Of a DNA stretch of 36,521 nt, positions 9,110 to 16,946 are shown piece by piece (within the stretch, counting starts at the first letter, position 1; each line of letters starts with the position of its first letter). This DNA is from Candidatus Accumulibacter iunctus (lineage in GTDB: Bacteria; Pseudomonadota; Gammaproteobacteria; Burkholderiales; Rhodocyclaceae). The notes beneath the pieces were generated by a model. The model saw only the letters and a program-made list of their open reading frames with translations. It made no database searches and was not told the DNA's origin. Position numbers and translations under genes: made by a program. The stretch covers positions 1 through 36,521 of the forward strand of contig DDUX01000009.1 in the NCBI GenBank assembly GCA_002345025.1, read 5' to 3'.

Positions 9110-11285
9110 GGAAGGTCTGCCGGCTGGCTTCGCGCGCCTGCCGCAGCGTGCGGATGCCCATTTCGGCGAGCAGCGGCAGCATCTTCAGAAAGACCTCGCC
9201 GGTGACCATCGCGTCGCCGAGCGCCGTGTGACGGCCGAACACTGACACGCCGAGACGTTCGGCGATCGCCTCGAGCCGGTGTGTCGGCTGATTGCTGTGC
9301 AGGGCCGCCGACAGCAGCAAGGTGTCCAGTACCGGTTGCTCGAAGCGCACGCCGGTCTGCTTCTCCTTGAGCTGCAGGAAGCGCATGTCGAAGGCGGCGT
9401 TATGTCCGACGAGCACCGTATCGGCACAGAAGGCGTGGAACTTCGGCAACACGACATCAATCGTCGGCTGGCCGACAAGGAGTTCGCGCGTGATGCCGTG
9501 CACCTCGATCGACTGCGGCGACAGCCGGCACTGCGGATTGATCAACTGGTCAAAGCACTCGTGGCGCAGCAGACGGCGATTGACGATCCGCGTCGCTCCG
9601 ATCTGGATGATCTCATCGCCCTGCGACGGCTGCAGGCCGGTGGTTTCGGTGTCGAAGACGGTGTAGGCGAGTTCCGTGAGCAGGCGGTCGTCGAGTTCGT
9701 GACTGGCAGCCGACCAGCTGAAAAGATCGAAATCGTAGAACTCGGGTCGCTCCCCTTCGGCAGCAGCGACGATCGCCCGTGGCAGGTCGGTCGGTGCTTC
9801 GGCGATCGGCAGCATGGTGCGGAAGAAGGCGCGATGCGACACCCGTTCGCGCTGAAACCAGATGTCGCCGTTGCAGCGCTCGACGATGTCGGTGACGCTG
9901 AGCGGCGACGAGTCGCCGGCGGTCGACATCGGATCCTGCAGCCAGCTCATCGCGGTTTCGTTGTTCATGAAGGTACCGAGCCAGGACAGGTCCAGTTGCG
10001 CCAGCTGTGCGCTGCGCGTCAGCGACAGCCGCACCTCGCGCACCTGGTACTCGTCCTGCAGGCGCAGAGCCAGATAGCGCAGCGCCTGGAATAGACCGTA
10101 GCCATCGACGCGCAGCCAGAGGTCTTCATCGACGTTCTCGGTCTTGACGGCAAGGGCCCGCCGCTCGTCGGCACGTCTCTCGCCGATGCGCCGGGCGGCG
10201 ACGACCAGCACTTCGGCGCCGCGCATCTCCTCGAGCAACCAGCGCTCACGCAGGTCGTTGGAGAAGGCGCTGGCAGCGCTCTCGAACTGCGCCGACAGCT
10301 TCGCCGCCTCGTCATGGACGACCCGCAGGAAGCGGTCACGCTGCGGCACCGGCATGTCGGCAACCTCGGACAGCATCTCCGCTGCCGCCCGGATGCTGCC
10401 CAGCGGCCCGCGCCCGCCCTCGATCAGCGACTGGATCAGCGCATCGCGCCGCGCGTGCCGTTCGTTGCTGCTGGTCACGTCCTCGAGGACGAGAACGAAG
10501 CCGGTGATCGAAAGCCCGCCGACGCGCGCATGGTGCGGCCCGTCACCACCGACGACCGGCGACATGTGGGCACGCAGCAGGCGGCCCGCCGGTGTTGCGG
10601 TGACGAACTGCGCCGAACCGAGAAGCTGCCGGTTCTCCGTCTCGCCAAGCTCGCGGCTGGCCTGCTGCAGACGCTCCAGCGCGTGCGTGATGAGGGCGCG
10701 ATCGAACACCGTGTAGATCGACCGGCCGAGCCCGAGCAGATCGGTGTGACCGCCATCGGGTCCGGCCGCCAGTTCCTGCCGGGCACGCTGGTTGTAGAGC
10801 AGTACACGCCCGTCCAGGTTGCAGACGACGACACTCTGGCTCAGGTCCGCCATCAGTGCCGCCAGACGGCTCCTCTCTTCCTCAAGCGAGGCACGCGCCT
10901 CGCGCACCCGCTCGGCGACGTCGTTCTCGCTCGCTTCACGCACGACAAGCAACTGATTGACCGCCTGTGCCAGCACACGCAACTCGGCTGCACCCTGCTC
11001 GCCGACCCGCAGGTCGCTGTGTGCCATGGTCGCCGTCACCTCTTCCGCCATGCGCAGCGGCGAAGCGGCATACAGATCATGCAGCCAGACGATCAGCCAG
11101 CCGCAAAAGGCGCTGGCGAACAGCAGCAGGACGACGAGGACGACGACGCGTTCCTCGGCAGTCCTGCCGACACCCGCCGCGTCAGGCGCACCCGCCAGCA
11201 TCAATGCCGCCGTCGCGCCCATCAGCAAGAGCGAGAACAGGCTGGCGGCAGCCACCGCCACAAGGAGCTTGCGGGGAAGCTTCAT
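9090..11285 (-). CDS. Membrane-bound degenerate sensor kinase fused to DnaQ-type 3'-5' exonuclease
   Basis: A 731-residue fusion. Two hydrophobic segments (about 8-30 and 47-69) anchor it in the membrane, followed by a HAMP-like/coiled-coil region (about 70-145), a PAS-like domain (about 145-275), a kinase-like dimerisation region (about 280-330), a degenerate ATPase-like region (about 385-495), and a DEDD exonuclease domain (about 540-715). The exonuclease is intact: DTETTG (D545, E547), HNAAFD (D633) and H686/D691 give the DEDDh set. The kinase half looks dead: where H-E-L-R-T-P-L is expected the sequence is E-G-G-R-G-P-L (289-295), and no N, G1 or G2 box is visible. It sits three bases after the response regulator gene. 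I infer that membrane sensing or phospho-signalling controls a nuclease; the substrate is unknown. Confidence 0.85.
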   Translation of the reverse strand: MKLPRKLLVAVAAASLFSLLLMGATAALMLAGAPDAAGVGRTAEERVVVLVVLLLFASAFCGWLIVWLHDLYAASPLRMAEEVTATMAHSDLRVGEQGAAELRVLAQAVNQLLVVREASENDVAERVREARASLEEERSRLAALMADLSQSVVVCNLDGRVLLYNQRARQELAAGPDGGHTDLLGLGRSIYTVFDRALITHALERLQQASRELGETENRQLLGSAQFVTATPAGRLLRAHMSPVVGGDGPHHARVGGLSITGFVLVLEDVTSSNERHARRDALIQSLIEGGRGPLGSIRAAAEMLSEVADMPVPQRDRFLRVVHDEAAKLSAQFESAASAFSNDLRERWLLEEMRGAEVLVVAARRIGERRADERRALAVKTENVDEDLWLRVDGYGLFQALRYLALRLQDEYQVREVRLSLTRSAQLAQLDLSWLGTFMNNETAMSWLQDPMSTAGDSSPLSVTDIVERCNGDIWFQRERVSHRAFFRTMLPIAEAPTDLPRAIVAAAEGERPEFYDFDLFSWSAASHELDDRLLTELAYTVFDTETTGLQPSQGDEIIQIGATRIVNRRLLRHECFDQLINPQCRLSPQSIEVHGITRELLVGQPTIDVVLPKFHAFCADTVLVGHNAAFDMRFLQLKEKQTGVRFEQPVLDTLLLSAALHSNQPTHRLEAIAERLGVSVFGRHTALGDAMVTGEVFLKMLPLLAEMGIRTLRQAREASRQTFHARLKY

Positions 11286-11288
11286 CGC

Positions 11289-11657
11289 TTACATGCCGAG
11301 CAGCTTGCGCACCTCGGCCAGCAGTTCCTTGGTCGAGAAGGGCTTCGTCATGTAACCGTCGGCTCCCAGCCCGAGACCCTTGCTGACCTCCGTATCACGC
11401 CCCTTGGCAGTCAGCATCAGGATGCGCGTGCCAGCGAGATCGGGGTCGGAGCGCAATGCCTGGCAGACGTCGAAGCCATTCATCTTCGGCATCATCACGT
11501 CGAGCAGAACGAGGTCCGGCCGCTCACCACGCACCTTCGCCAGCGCTTCTTCGCCATCGCCGGCGACAAGCACCTCGAAGCCCTCGCGGCGCAGCAGAAA
11601 CTCGATCGAAATGACGATGTTCTGCTCGTCGTCGGCAATCAGTATTTTCTTGTTCAT
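11289..11657 (-). CDS. Single-domain response regulator (CheY-like)
   Basis: A 122-residue receiver domain without an output domain. It has the acidic pocket D9/D10, phosphoacceptor D53 (LVLLDVMMPKMNG), the conserved Thr in MLTAKG near 82 and Lys in YMTKPF near 104. The ATG at 11657 (MNKKILIADDE) has GGAG five bases upstream; an in-frame GTG two codons earlier is possible. It lies between the symporter-kinase gene (36 bases upstream) and the sensor-exonuclease gene (3 bases downstream). Its likely phosphodonor is therefore the symporter kinase, and its output must be another protein, possibly the degenerate kinase-nuclease next to it. Confidence 0.93.
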   Translation of the reverse strand: MNKKILIADDEQNIVISIEFLLRREGFEVLVAGDGEEALAKVRGERPDLVLLDVMMPKMNGFDVCQALRSDPDLAGTRILMLTAKGRDTEVSKGLGLGADGYMTKPFSTKELLAEVRKLLGM

Positions 11658-11693
11658 CAGCACTCCGCTCCTCTATGAACCACGCGTGCAGCA

Positions 11694-14462
11694 CTAGGCA
11701 GCCGGCTCCTGCTGCCCGACCGCCAGCTCTCGCTGTGGTGCAAAGGGCAGGGTGAACAGGAAGGTCGCGCCCTCCCCCGGCACGCTCTCCACCCACAACC
11801 GACCGCCGAGATACTCGACGATCCGCCGGCTGATCGGCAGGCCGAGACCGGTTCCGGATGGCTTGGCGGTCATCGTGTCGCCGACCTGGCGGAACTTCTC
11901 GAAAATCAGTTCCTGATCCTGCGGCCGTATCCCGGGCCCGTTGTCGGTGACACTCACCTGCAGTCCATCAGCCAGCAAACGTAACATGACCCGCACGCGG
12001 CCACTGCCCGGCGGCAGGAACTTGGCAGCGTTCGACAGCAGATTGAGCATCACCTGGATAAGGCGGTCGCGGTCGCCCATGATCAGCGGCAGATTATCGG
12101 GCAGATCGAGATCGACGTGCGCCTCTTTCTCGCGAAAAAGCTGGCTGGTTGCCGCCACCGACTGCTCGATCACCTCCTTCAGATCGAGCTCGCAGGCATT
12201 CCAGTCGGCCCGGCCGGACTCGATCTTCGCCAGATCGAGCGTCTGGTTGATCAGGCGGGTCAGGCGCTCGGTCTCACTGACGATGAGACCAAGAAAACGC
12301 TCGCGGTCAGGCAGGTGCATCTTCGGGTCATCGCGCAACAGCTCCGAAAAGGCGCGGATCGAGGTCAGCGGCGTGCGCAACTCGTGCGTCACCGACGACA
12401 TGATGTCATCCTTGACGCGGTCGAGTTCCTGCAGGCGCTCGTTGGCCTCGCGCAGCTCGAGAGTCGCCGCCGTCAGCTCGCGCGACTTGCGCTCGAGCTC
12501 GCGGCTGTAGGTGCGAAGTTGCGACGCTTCGTCGAGGATGTGCATCACCTCCTCGATGCTCAGCGGCTCCTCCTTCGCCACCGACGCCACCATGACGCGT
12601 GCCGAGGCACTGCCGATGGCGCCGGCGAGCAGTGATTCGGCAAACTGCACCAGGCGCGCGTCGGCTTCCAGCTTGTCGCCCTGCCGGCCACCATGGCGAC
12701 GGGCATAGCCGGCAAACGCCACCTCCGCCCGCGCCGGCCCGAGAAAGCGCCCGACCAGCTCCTGCAGGTCGCTGACCTTCGCCCGGCCGCGCCAGAGGAC
12801 GGCGCCGATCGGTCCGCTCTCCTGCAGCGCATCGACGAAAACCGTCGCCTGTGTCGCCTCGGCGACCATCGGCGGCCGCAGCAGAGAGACGCCGACATAG
12901 GCACCGATGTTGGCAAGGAAGCTCCAGAACAGGCAGTGCGAGATCTCGTCGATGCCGCTCAGTCCGAACAACTGCTGCGGCCGCAGGAGATCGATGCCGA
13001 ACAGTCCCTGCGTCAGGAAGTCGTTCGGCAGCCATCCCGACTTGGCAAAGGAAGGCAGCAGCAGCGTGTAGCCCCAGACGATGAAGCCCGCCAGAAGACC
13101 CGCCAGAGCACCGCCACGCGTGCCACCGCGCCAATACATGCCGCCGATGATCGCCGGCGCGAACTGGGCGACCGCAGCGAAACTGATGAGCCCGATGGCG
13201 ACCAGCGCATAGGCCTCGCCCGCCAGCCGGAAGTAACAGTAGCCAAGCAGCAGGATGACGACGATGGCACCGCGCCGGATGCTCAGGAGCAGGCCCGAGA
13301 GGTCCTTCGACTCGGCCAGCGCGAGCCTCCGCTGACGCAGCAGCAGGGGCATCACGAGGTCGTTGCAGACCATCGTCGACAGGGCGATGGTCTCGACGAT
13401 GACCATTCCCGTCCCCGCCGACAGGCCGCCGATGAACACCAGCAACGCCAGCCCCTCCTGCCGCTGCGACATCGGCAGCGTCAGGACGAAGGTGTCGGCA
13501 TCGACCCCCTGCCCCGAGAAATGCATCAGCCCGCCGAGCGCGATCGGCAGGACGAAAACGTTGATCAGCAGCAGGTAGAGCGGAAACAGCCAGGCGGCAC
13601 GCCTGAGATGCGATTCATTGACGTTCTCGACAACCGCCACCTGGAACTGGCGCGGCAGGAAGAGCACCGCCAGAGCCGAGAGAACGATCAGCGAGAACCA
13701 GCCGGTGTAGCCCTGGCCGGAGGGAATCGCCGTGGCGAGGCGCTGCAGTTCGGGGTGCGTCGCCAGATGTTCGAAGATGTCACCGAAACCTCCGTACATC
13801 CCATAGGTGACGAAAACGCCGACGGCGATGAAGGCCACCAGCTTGACGCTGGACTCGAGGGCAATGGCGGCCACCATACCTTCATGGCGCTCGGTGGCAT
13901 CAAGGTGGCGGGTGCCGAAAACGATCGTGAAGGCCGCCAGAATCAGCGCGATGTAGAAGCTGATGTCGGCTGCCACCGACATCGTCGGGCTGCGATGCGG
14001 CATGACGATCTCGGGGTAGCTCAGCAGCAGTCCGACCGTGCTCGAGACGGCCTTCAGCTGCAGCGCGATGTAGGGAACGATGCCGACGACGGCGATGATC
14101 GTCACCAGCCCGCCGAGGAGATGGCTCTTGCCGTAGCGCGACGAAATGAAGTCGGCGATCGAGGTGATGCGATTGGCCTTGACGATGCGGATCATCTTCA
14201 ACAGGATGAACCAGCCGAGCGCCATCACCAGCGTCGGCCCGAGGTAGACCGGCAGGAATCCGATGCCCGAAACGGCGGCGCGCCCGACGCTGCCGTAGAA
14301 GGTCCACGTCGTGCAATACACGGCCATCGACAGGGCGTAGATCGTCGGACTGTCGATCAGCGACCGGCCGCGGTCGGCGCGCCGGTCGCCCCACCAGGCG
14401 ACGGCGAACAGCAGGCCGAGGTAGAGCAGCGAGACGGCGATCAGGACCGGCGCTTGCAGCAT
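11694..14462 (-). CDS. Sodium/solute symporter-histidine kinase hybrid
   Basis: A 922-residue membrane sensor of the CbrA-like type. Residues 1-530 form an SSS/SLC5-family sodium:solute symporter core with about 13 hydrophobic helices. A linker of about 100 residues and a coiled coil (640-685) lead to a full histidine kinase: H-box VTHELRTPLTSI with H693, N-box LLSNAAKF near 800, DNGPGI G1 near 845 and GTGLGL G2 near 875. All catalytic elements appear intact. It probably couples binding or transport of a small solute to phosphorylation of the adjacent single-domain response regulator. A tiny membrane protein gene precedes it by nine bases, as small DUF485/DUF4212-type subunits precede related transporters. 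The ligand cannot be read from sequence. Confidence 0.93.
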   Translation of the reverse strand: MLQAPVLIAVSLLYLGLLFAVAWWGDRRADRGRSLIDSPTIYALSMAVYCTTWTFYGSVGRAAVSGIGFLPVYLGPTLVMALGWFILLKMIRIVKANRITSIADFISSRYGKSHLLGGLVTIIAVVGIVPYIALQLKAVSSTVGLLLSYPEIVMPHRSPTMSVAADISFYIALILAAFTIVFGTRHLDATERHEGMVAAIALESSVKLVAFIAVGVFVTYGMYGGFGDIFEHLATHPELQRLATAIPSGQGYTGWFSLIVLSALAVLFLPRQFQVAVVENVNESHLRRAAWLFPLYLLLINVFVLPIALGGLMHFSGQGVDADTFVLTLPMSQRQEGLALLVFIGGLSAGTGMVIVETIALSTMVCNDLVMPLLLRQRRLALAESKDLSGLLLSIRRGAIVVILLLGYCYFRLAGEAYALVAIGLISFAAVAQFAPAIIGGMYWRGGTRGGALAGLLAGFIVWGYTLLLPSFAKSGWLPNDFLTQGLFGIDLLRPQQLFGLSGIDEISHCLFWSFLANIGAYVGVSLLRPPMVAEATQATVFVDALQESGPIGAVLWRGRAKVSDLQELVGRFLGPARAEVAFAGYARRHGGRQGDKLEADARLVQFAESLLAGAIGSASARVMVASVAKEEPLSIEEVMHILDEASQLRTYSRELERKSRELTAATLELREANERLQELDRVKDDIMSSVTHELRTPLTSIRAFSELLRDDPKMHLPDRERFLGLIVSETERLTRLINQTLDLAKIESGRADWNACELDLKEVIEQSVAATSQLFREKEAHVDLDLPDNLPLIMGDRDRLIQVMLNLLSNAAKFLPPGSGRVRVMLRLLADGLQVSVTDNGPGIRPQDQELIFEKFRQVGDTMTAKPSGTGLGLPISRRIVEYLGGRLWVESVPGEGATFLFTLPFAPQRELAVGQQEPAA

Positions 14463-14471
14463 CGTCGCCGC

Positions 14472-14672
14472 CTAGCCGGAACGGGCTTCGCTCGCCCAGG
14501 CCATCAGCGCAATGACCAGAACCCAGGCGAAGAAGATGTAGGCAAAGATCATCGGGATGCCGAAGATCTCGCTCGGCCGGTCGAAGACCGACAGCAGCGG
14601 ATAGTTGAAGAGCACGCAGCCCACCAGAAAAGCCGCGATCAGCCGATCCCTGCCGAGTATCCTGCGCTGCAT
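14472..14672 (-). CDS. Small two-helix membrane protein upstream of symporter kinase
   Basis: A 66-residue protein beginning MQRRILGRDR, with two hydrophobic helices (about 9-25 and 36-59) separated by a short polar loop. The ATG at 14672 follows a GAGAGGGG stretch seven bases upstream; a longer in-frame version starting at 14756 has no such signal and would add an unlikely polar extension. Position and topology resemble the small DUF485/DUF4212 subunits encoded just before sodium/solute symporters, such as YjcH before ActP, but the sequence match is not clear to me. It is probably cotranscribed with the symporter kinase nine bases downstream and may help its assembly. Confidence 0.75.
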   Translation of the reverse strand: MQRRILGRDRLIAAFLVGCVLFNYPLLSVFDRPSEIFGIPMIFAYIFFAWVLVIALMAWASEARSG

Positions 14673-14800
14673 CAGTGCCCCCTCTCCAGTGGTCGTGCCG
14701 GTACGCCAGCGATGGGCCCGGAGGCGCACTGCCGGCGTCCAATCCGTCTTCGTCAACCGCTATACTGCCCGCCGTCCCCCTCGCCGAGGAAAGAAACCAG

Positions 14801-15640
14801 ATGATCCGCCCCACTCTCGAATGGCAGCCACGCGTCGCCGGCGACACCTACAGCGACATCCGTTACGACGCTGCCGCAGGCATCGCCCGCATTGTCATCA
14901 ATCGGCCCGAGCGACGCAATGCCTTTCGCCCGGAAACCATCCAGCAACTGCTGGATGCCATGCACCGGGCGCAGTTCGATCCCGGTATCGGCGTCATCAT
15001 CCTGACCGGCGCCGGTCACCTCGCTTTCTGCTCCGGTGGCGACCAGCGCGTGCGCGGCGACGACGGCGGCTACCACGACGAAGCGGGAATGCCGCACCTC
15101 AACGTGCTCGACCTGCAGATGCAGATTCGCCGCTGCCCGAAGCCGGTGGTGGCGATGGTCGCCGGTTACGCGATCGGCGGCGGGCACGTTCTGCACCTCG
15201 TCTGCGATCTGACGATCGCCGCCGACAACGCCCGCTTCGGCCAGACCGGTCCGCGCGTCGGCAGTTTCGACGCCGGCCTCGGCGCCGGACTGCTGGCGCG
15301 AACGATTGGCCTCAAGCGGGCGAAGGAGATCTGGCTGCTCTGCCGTCAGTACGACGCGGCAGCCGCGCTGTCGATGGGCCTGGTGAACGCCGTCGTTCCG
15401 CTCGCCGAACTCGAGGAGGAGACGGTCCGCTGGTGTCGCGAGATGCTGCAGCTCTCGCCGATGGCGCTGCGCATGATCAAAGCCGGCTTCAACGCCGACA
15501 CCGACGGACTCGCCGGCATCCAGGAACTCGCCGGCAACGCCACCGGCCTGTTCTACATGACCGCCGAAGGCCAGGAGGGGCGCAACGCCTGGATCGAGAA
15601 GAGGAAGCCGGATTTCTCCCGCTATCGCCGGCGTCCCTGA
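14801..15640 (+). CDS. menB: 1,4-dihydroxy-2-naphthoyl-CoA synthase
   Basis: MenB is the crotonase-fold enzyme that closes the naphthoquinone ring of o-succinylbenzoyl-CoA in menaquinone synthesis. The 279-residue length fits. The diagnostic MenB loop CSGGDQRVRGDDGGY is at 77-91; ordinary enoyl-CoA hydratases lack the GGDQxVRGxxGG pattern. The second oxyanion segment AGYAIGGGH is at 121-129, and the C-terminus EGRNAWIEKRKPDFS is also typical of MenB. The ATG at 14801 has GAGGAAAG nine bases upstream and is chosen over an in-frame ATG 42 codons earlier. A TATACT -10-like box is at 14761-14766 without a clear -35. menC follows after 87 bases on the same strand. Confidence 0.93.
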   Translation: MIRPTLEWQPRVAGDTYSDIRYDAAAGIARIVINRPERRNAFRPETIQQLLDAMHRAQFDPGIGVIILTGAGHLAFCSGGDQRVRGDDGGYHDEAGMPHLNVLDLQMQIRRCPKPVVAMVAGYAIGGGHVLHLVCDLTIAADNARFGQTGPRVGSFDAGLGAGLLARTIGLKRAKEIWLLCRQYDAAAALSMGLVNAVVPLAELEEETVRWCREMLQLSPMALRMIKAGFNADTDGLAGIQELAGNATGLFYMTAEGQEGRNAWIEKRKPDFSRYRRRP

Positions 15641-15727
15641 GCGGCAGCGGCATCACCAGCGCAGCGGCAGCCGAGGCACCAGCCGCATGCCCCGCCCCGC
15701 AGCGCGCCGCAACACGCCGCAACGGCG

Positions 15728-16843
15728 ATGAGGATCGCCGCCGCGACCGTTCACCCCTATCGCCTGCCGCTGCGATCCCCCTGGCTGACCGCGGACGCCA
15801 GCGTCGGCGAGCGCAGCGGCTGCCTGCTGCGCCTGCGCAGCGACTGCGATCACTGCGGCTACGGTGATTGCGCGCCGCTGCCGGCGAGCGGTACCGAGAC
15901 CGCCGCCGCCGCGATCGCTGCGCTGCGGTCGCTGCTGCCACCGCTGATCGGCCGGGCTGCCGGCGAAGCGCTCCTGCGGCTCGACCGGTTCAGCGACGGC
16001 AGCACGCCGGCAGCGCGCTGTGCCGTCGAAACGGCGCTCCTCGACCTGCTGGCGCAGGCTTCCGGGGTCCCTCTCGCGGCCTACCTCGACGGCCCCCGGC
16101 GGCGGCCCGACGCGCCCGTCGCACCACCCCCGATACGCCTCAACGCGGCGCTTGGCAGCCTGCGCGGCGCCAGCGCCAGCGCTCTCCTCGCCGCCTGCAA
16201 CGCCGGCTTCCGGGTGCTCAAGCTGAAGCTCGGAGTGCTCGCGATCGACGAGGAAATCGCCCTTCTGCGACAGCTTGCCATCGCCCTGCCGCCCGAATGT
16301 AGCCTGCGCCTTGACGCCAATCGTGGCTGGCCGCCGGCCGCCGCCGCCCGCTTCCTGCAGGCCTGCGCCGACCTGCCGATCGAGATGCTCGAAGAGCCCC
16401 TGGCCGACCCCGATGTCGATCGGCTGCAGGCGATGCAGCAGACGACGAGGATCGCCCTTGGTGTCGACGAGTCGATCGGCAGCCTCGACAGCGAGGCTCT
16501 CCTCGCCCGGCGAGCGGTACGCCGACTGGTGATCAAGCCGCCTCGCCATGGTGGCCTGCTGGCGGCGCTGGCGCTCGCCCGCCGCGCCGGCAACGCTGGC
16601 GTCGAATGCGTCATCAGCAGCAGCCTCGACAGCGCCTGCGGCATCACCGCTGCCGCCCACCTCGCGGCCGCGCTCGACAGTCGCCTGGCGCACGGGCTCG
16701 CCACCTCGACCTGGCTGGCCGAGGATACGGGATCGCCACCTCGCGTCGGCAACGGAGAACTGCTGCTCGACGCGGCTCCCGGACTGGGTTTCGTTCCCGA
16801 TCGGAAGCGCTCGTTCGTACCGCTCGCCGGGTTATACTGTTGA
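15728..16843 (+). CDS. menC: o-Succinylbenzoate synthase, enolase superfamily
   Basis: MenC dehydrates SHCHC to o-succinylbenzoate, two steps before MenB in menaquinone synthesis. The 371-residue protein has the enolase-superfamily two-domain layout. Catalytic K165-x-K167 (LKLKLG) lies in the barrel, the metal ligands are D196 (LDANRGW), E222 or E223 (EEPL) and D247 (GVDES), and K270 (VIKP) is the opposite-face base. Enolase-superfamily members are easily confused (muconate cycloisomerase, dipeptide epimerase, N-acylamino acid racemase). The call therefore rests on the OSBS-like motif set plus the menB neighbour. No menA, menD, menE or menF is visible nearby. The ATG has only a weak ribosome binding site. 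Confidence 0.82.
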   Translation: MRIAAATVHPYRLPLRSPWLTADASVGERSGCLLRLRSDCDHCGYGDCAPLPASGTETAAAAIAALRSLLPPLIGRAAGEALLRLDRFSDGSTPAARCAVETALLDLLAQASGVPLAAYLDGPRRRPDAPVAPPPIRLNAALGSLRGASASALLAACNAGFRVLKLKLGVLAIDEEIALLRQLAIALPPECSLRLDANRGWPPAAAARFLQACADLPIEMLEEPLADPDVDRLQAMQQTTRIALGVDESIGSLDSEALLARRAVRRLVIKPPRHGGLLAALALARRAGNAGVECVISSSLDSACGITAAAHLAAALDSRLAHGLATSTWLAEDTGSPPRVGNGELLLDAAPGLGFVPDRKRSFVPLAGLYC

Positions 16844-16946
16844 TAATCACAGGGACCGGGGAGACGGTGGTGTCAGCGACACGGGCAAGAGGCGAGGCGC
16901 AACATGAACGGGCAGGCCCCGGCAGTGCGGCCGGCTTGAGGGCAGC

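Noticed and set aside
14755..14766. TATACT as promoter of menB
   Set aside because: The -10 match is good but no -35 could be placed at 16-18 bases, so it is mentioned only in the gene entry.
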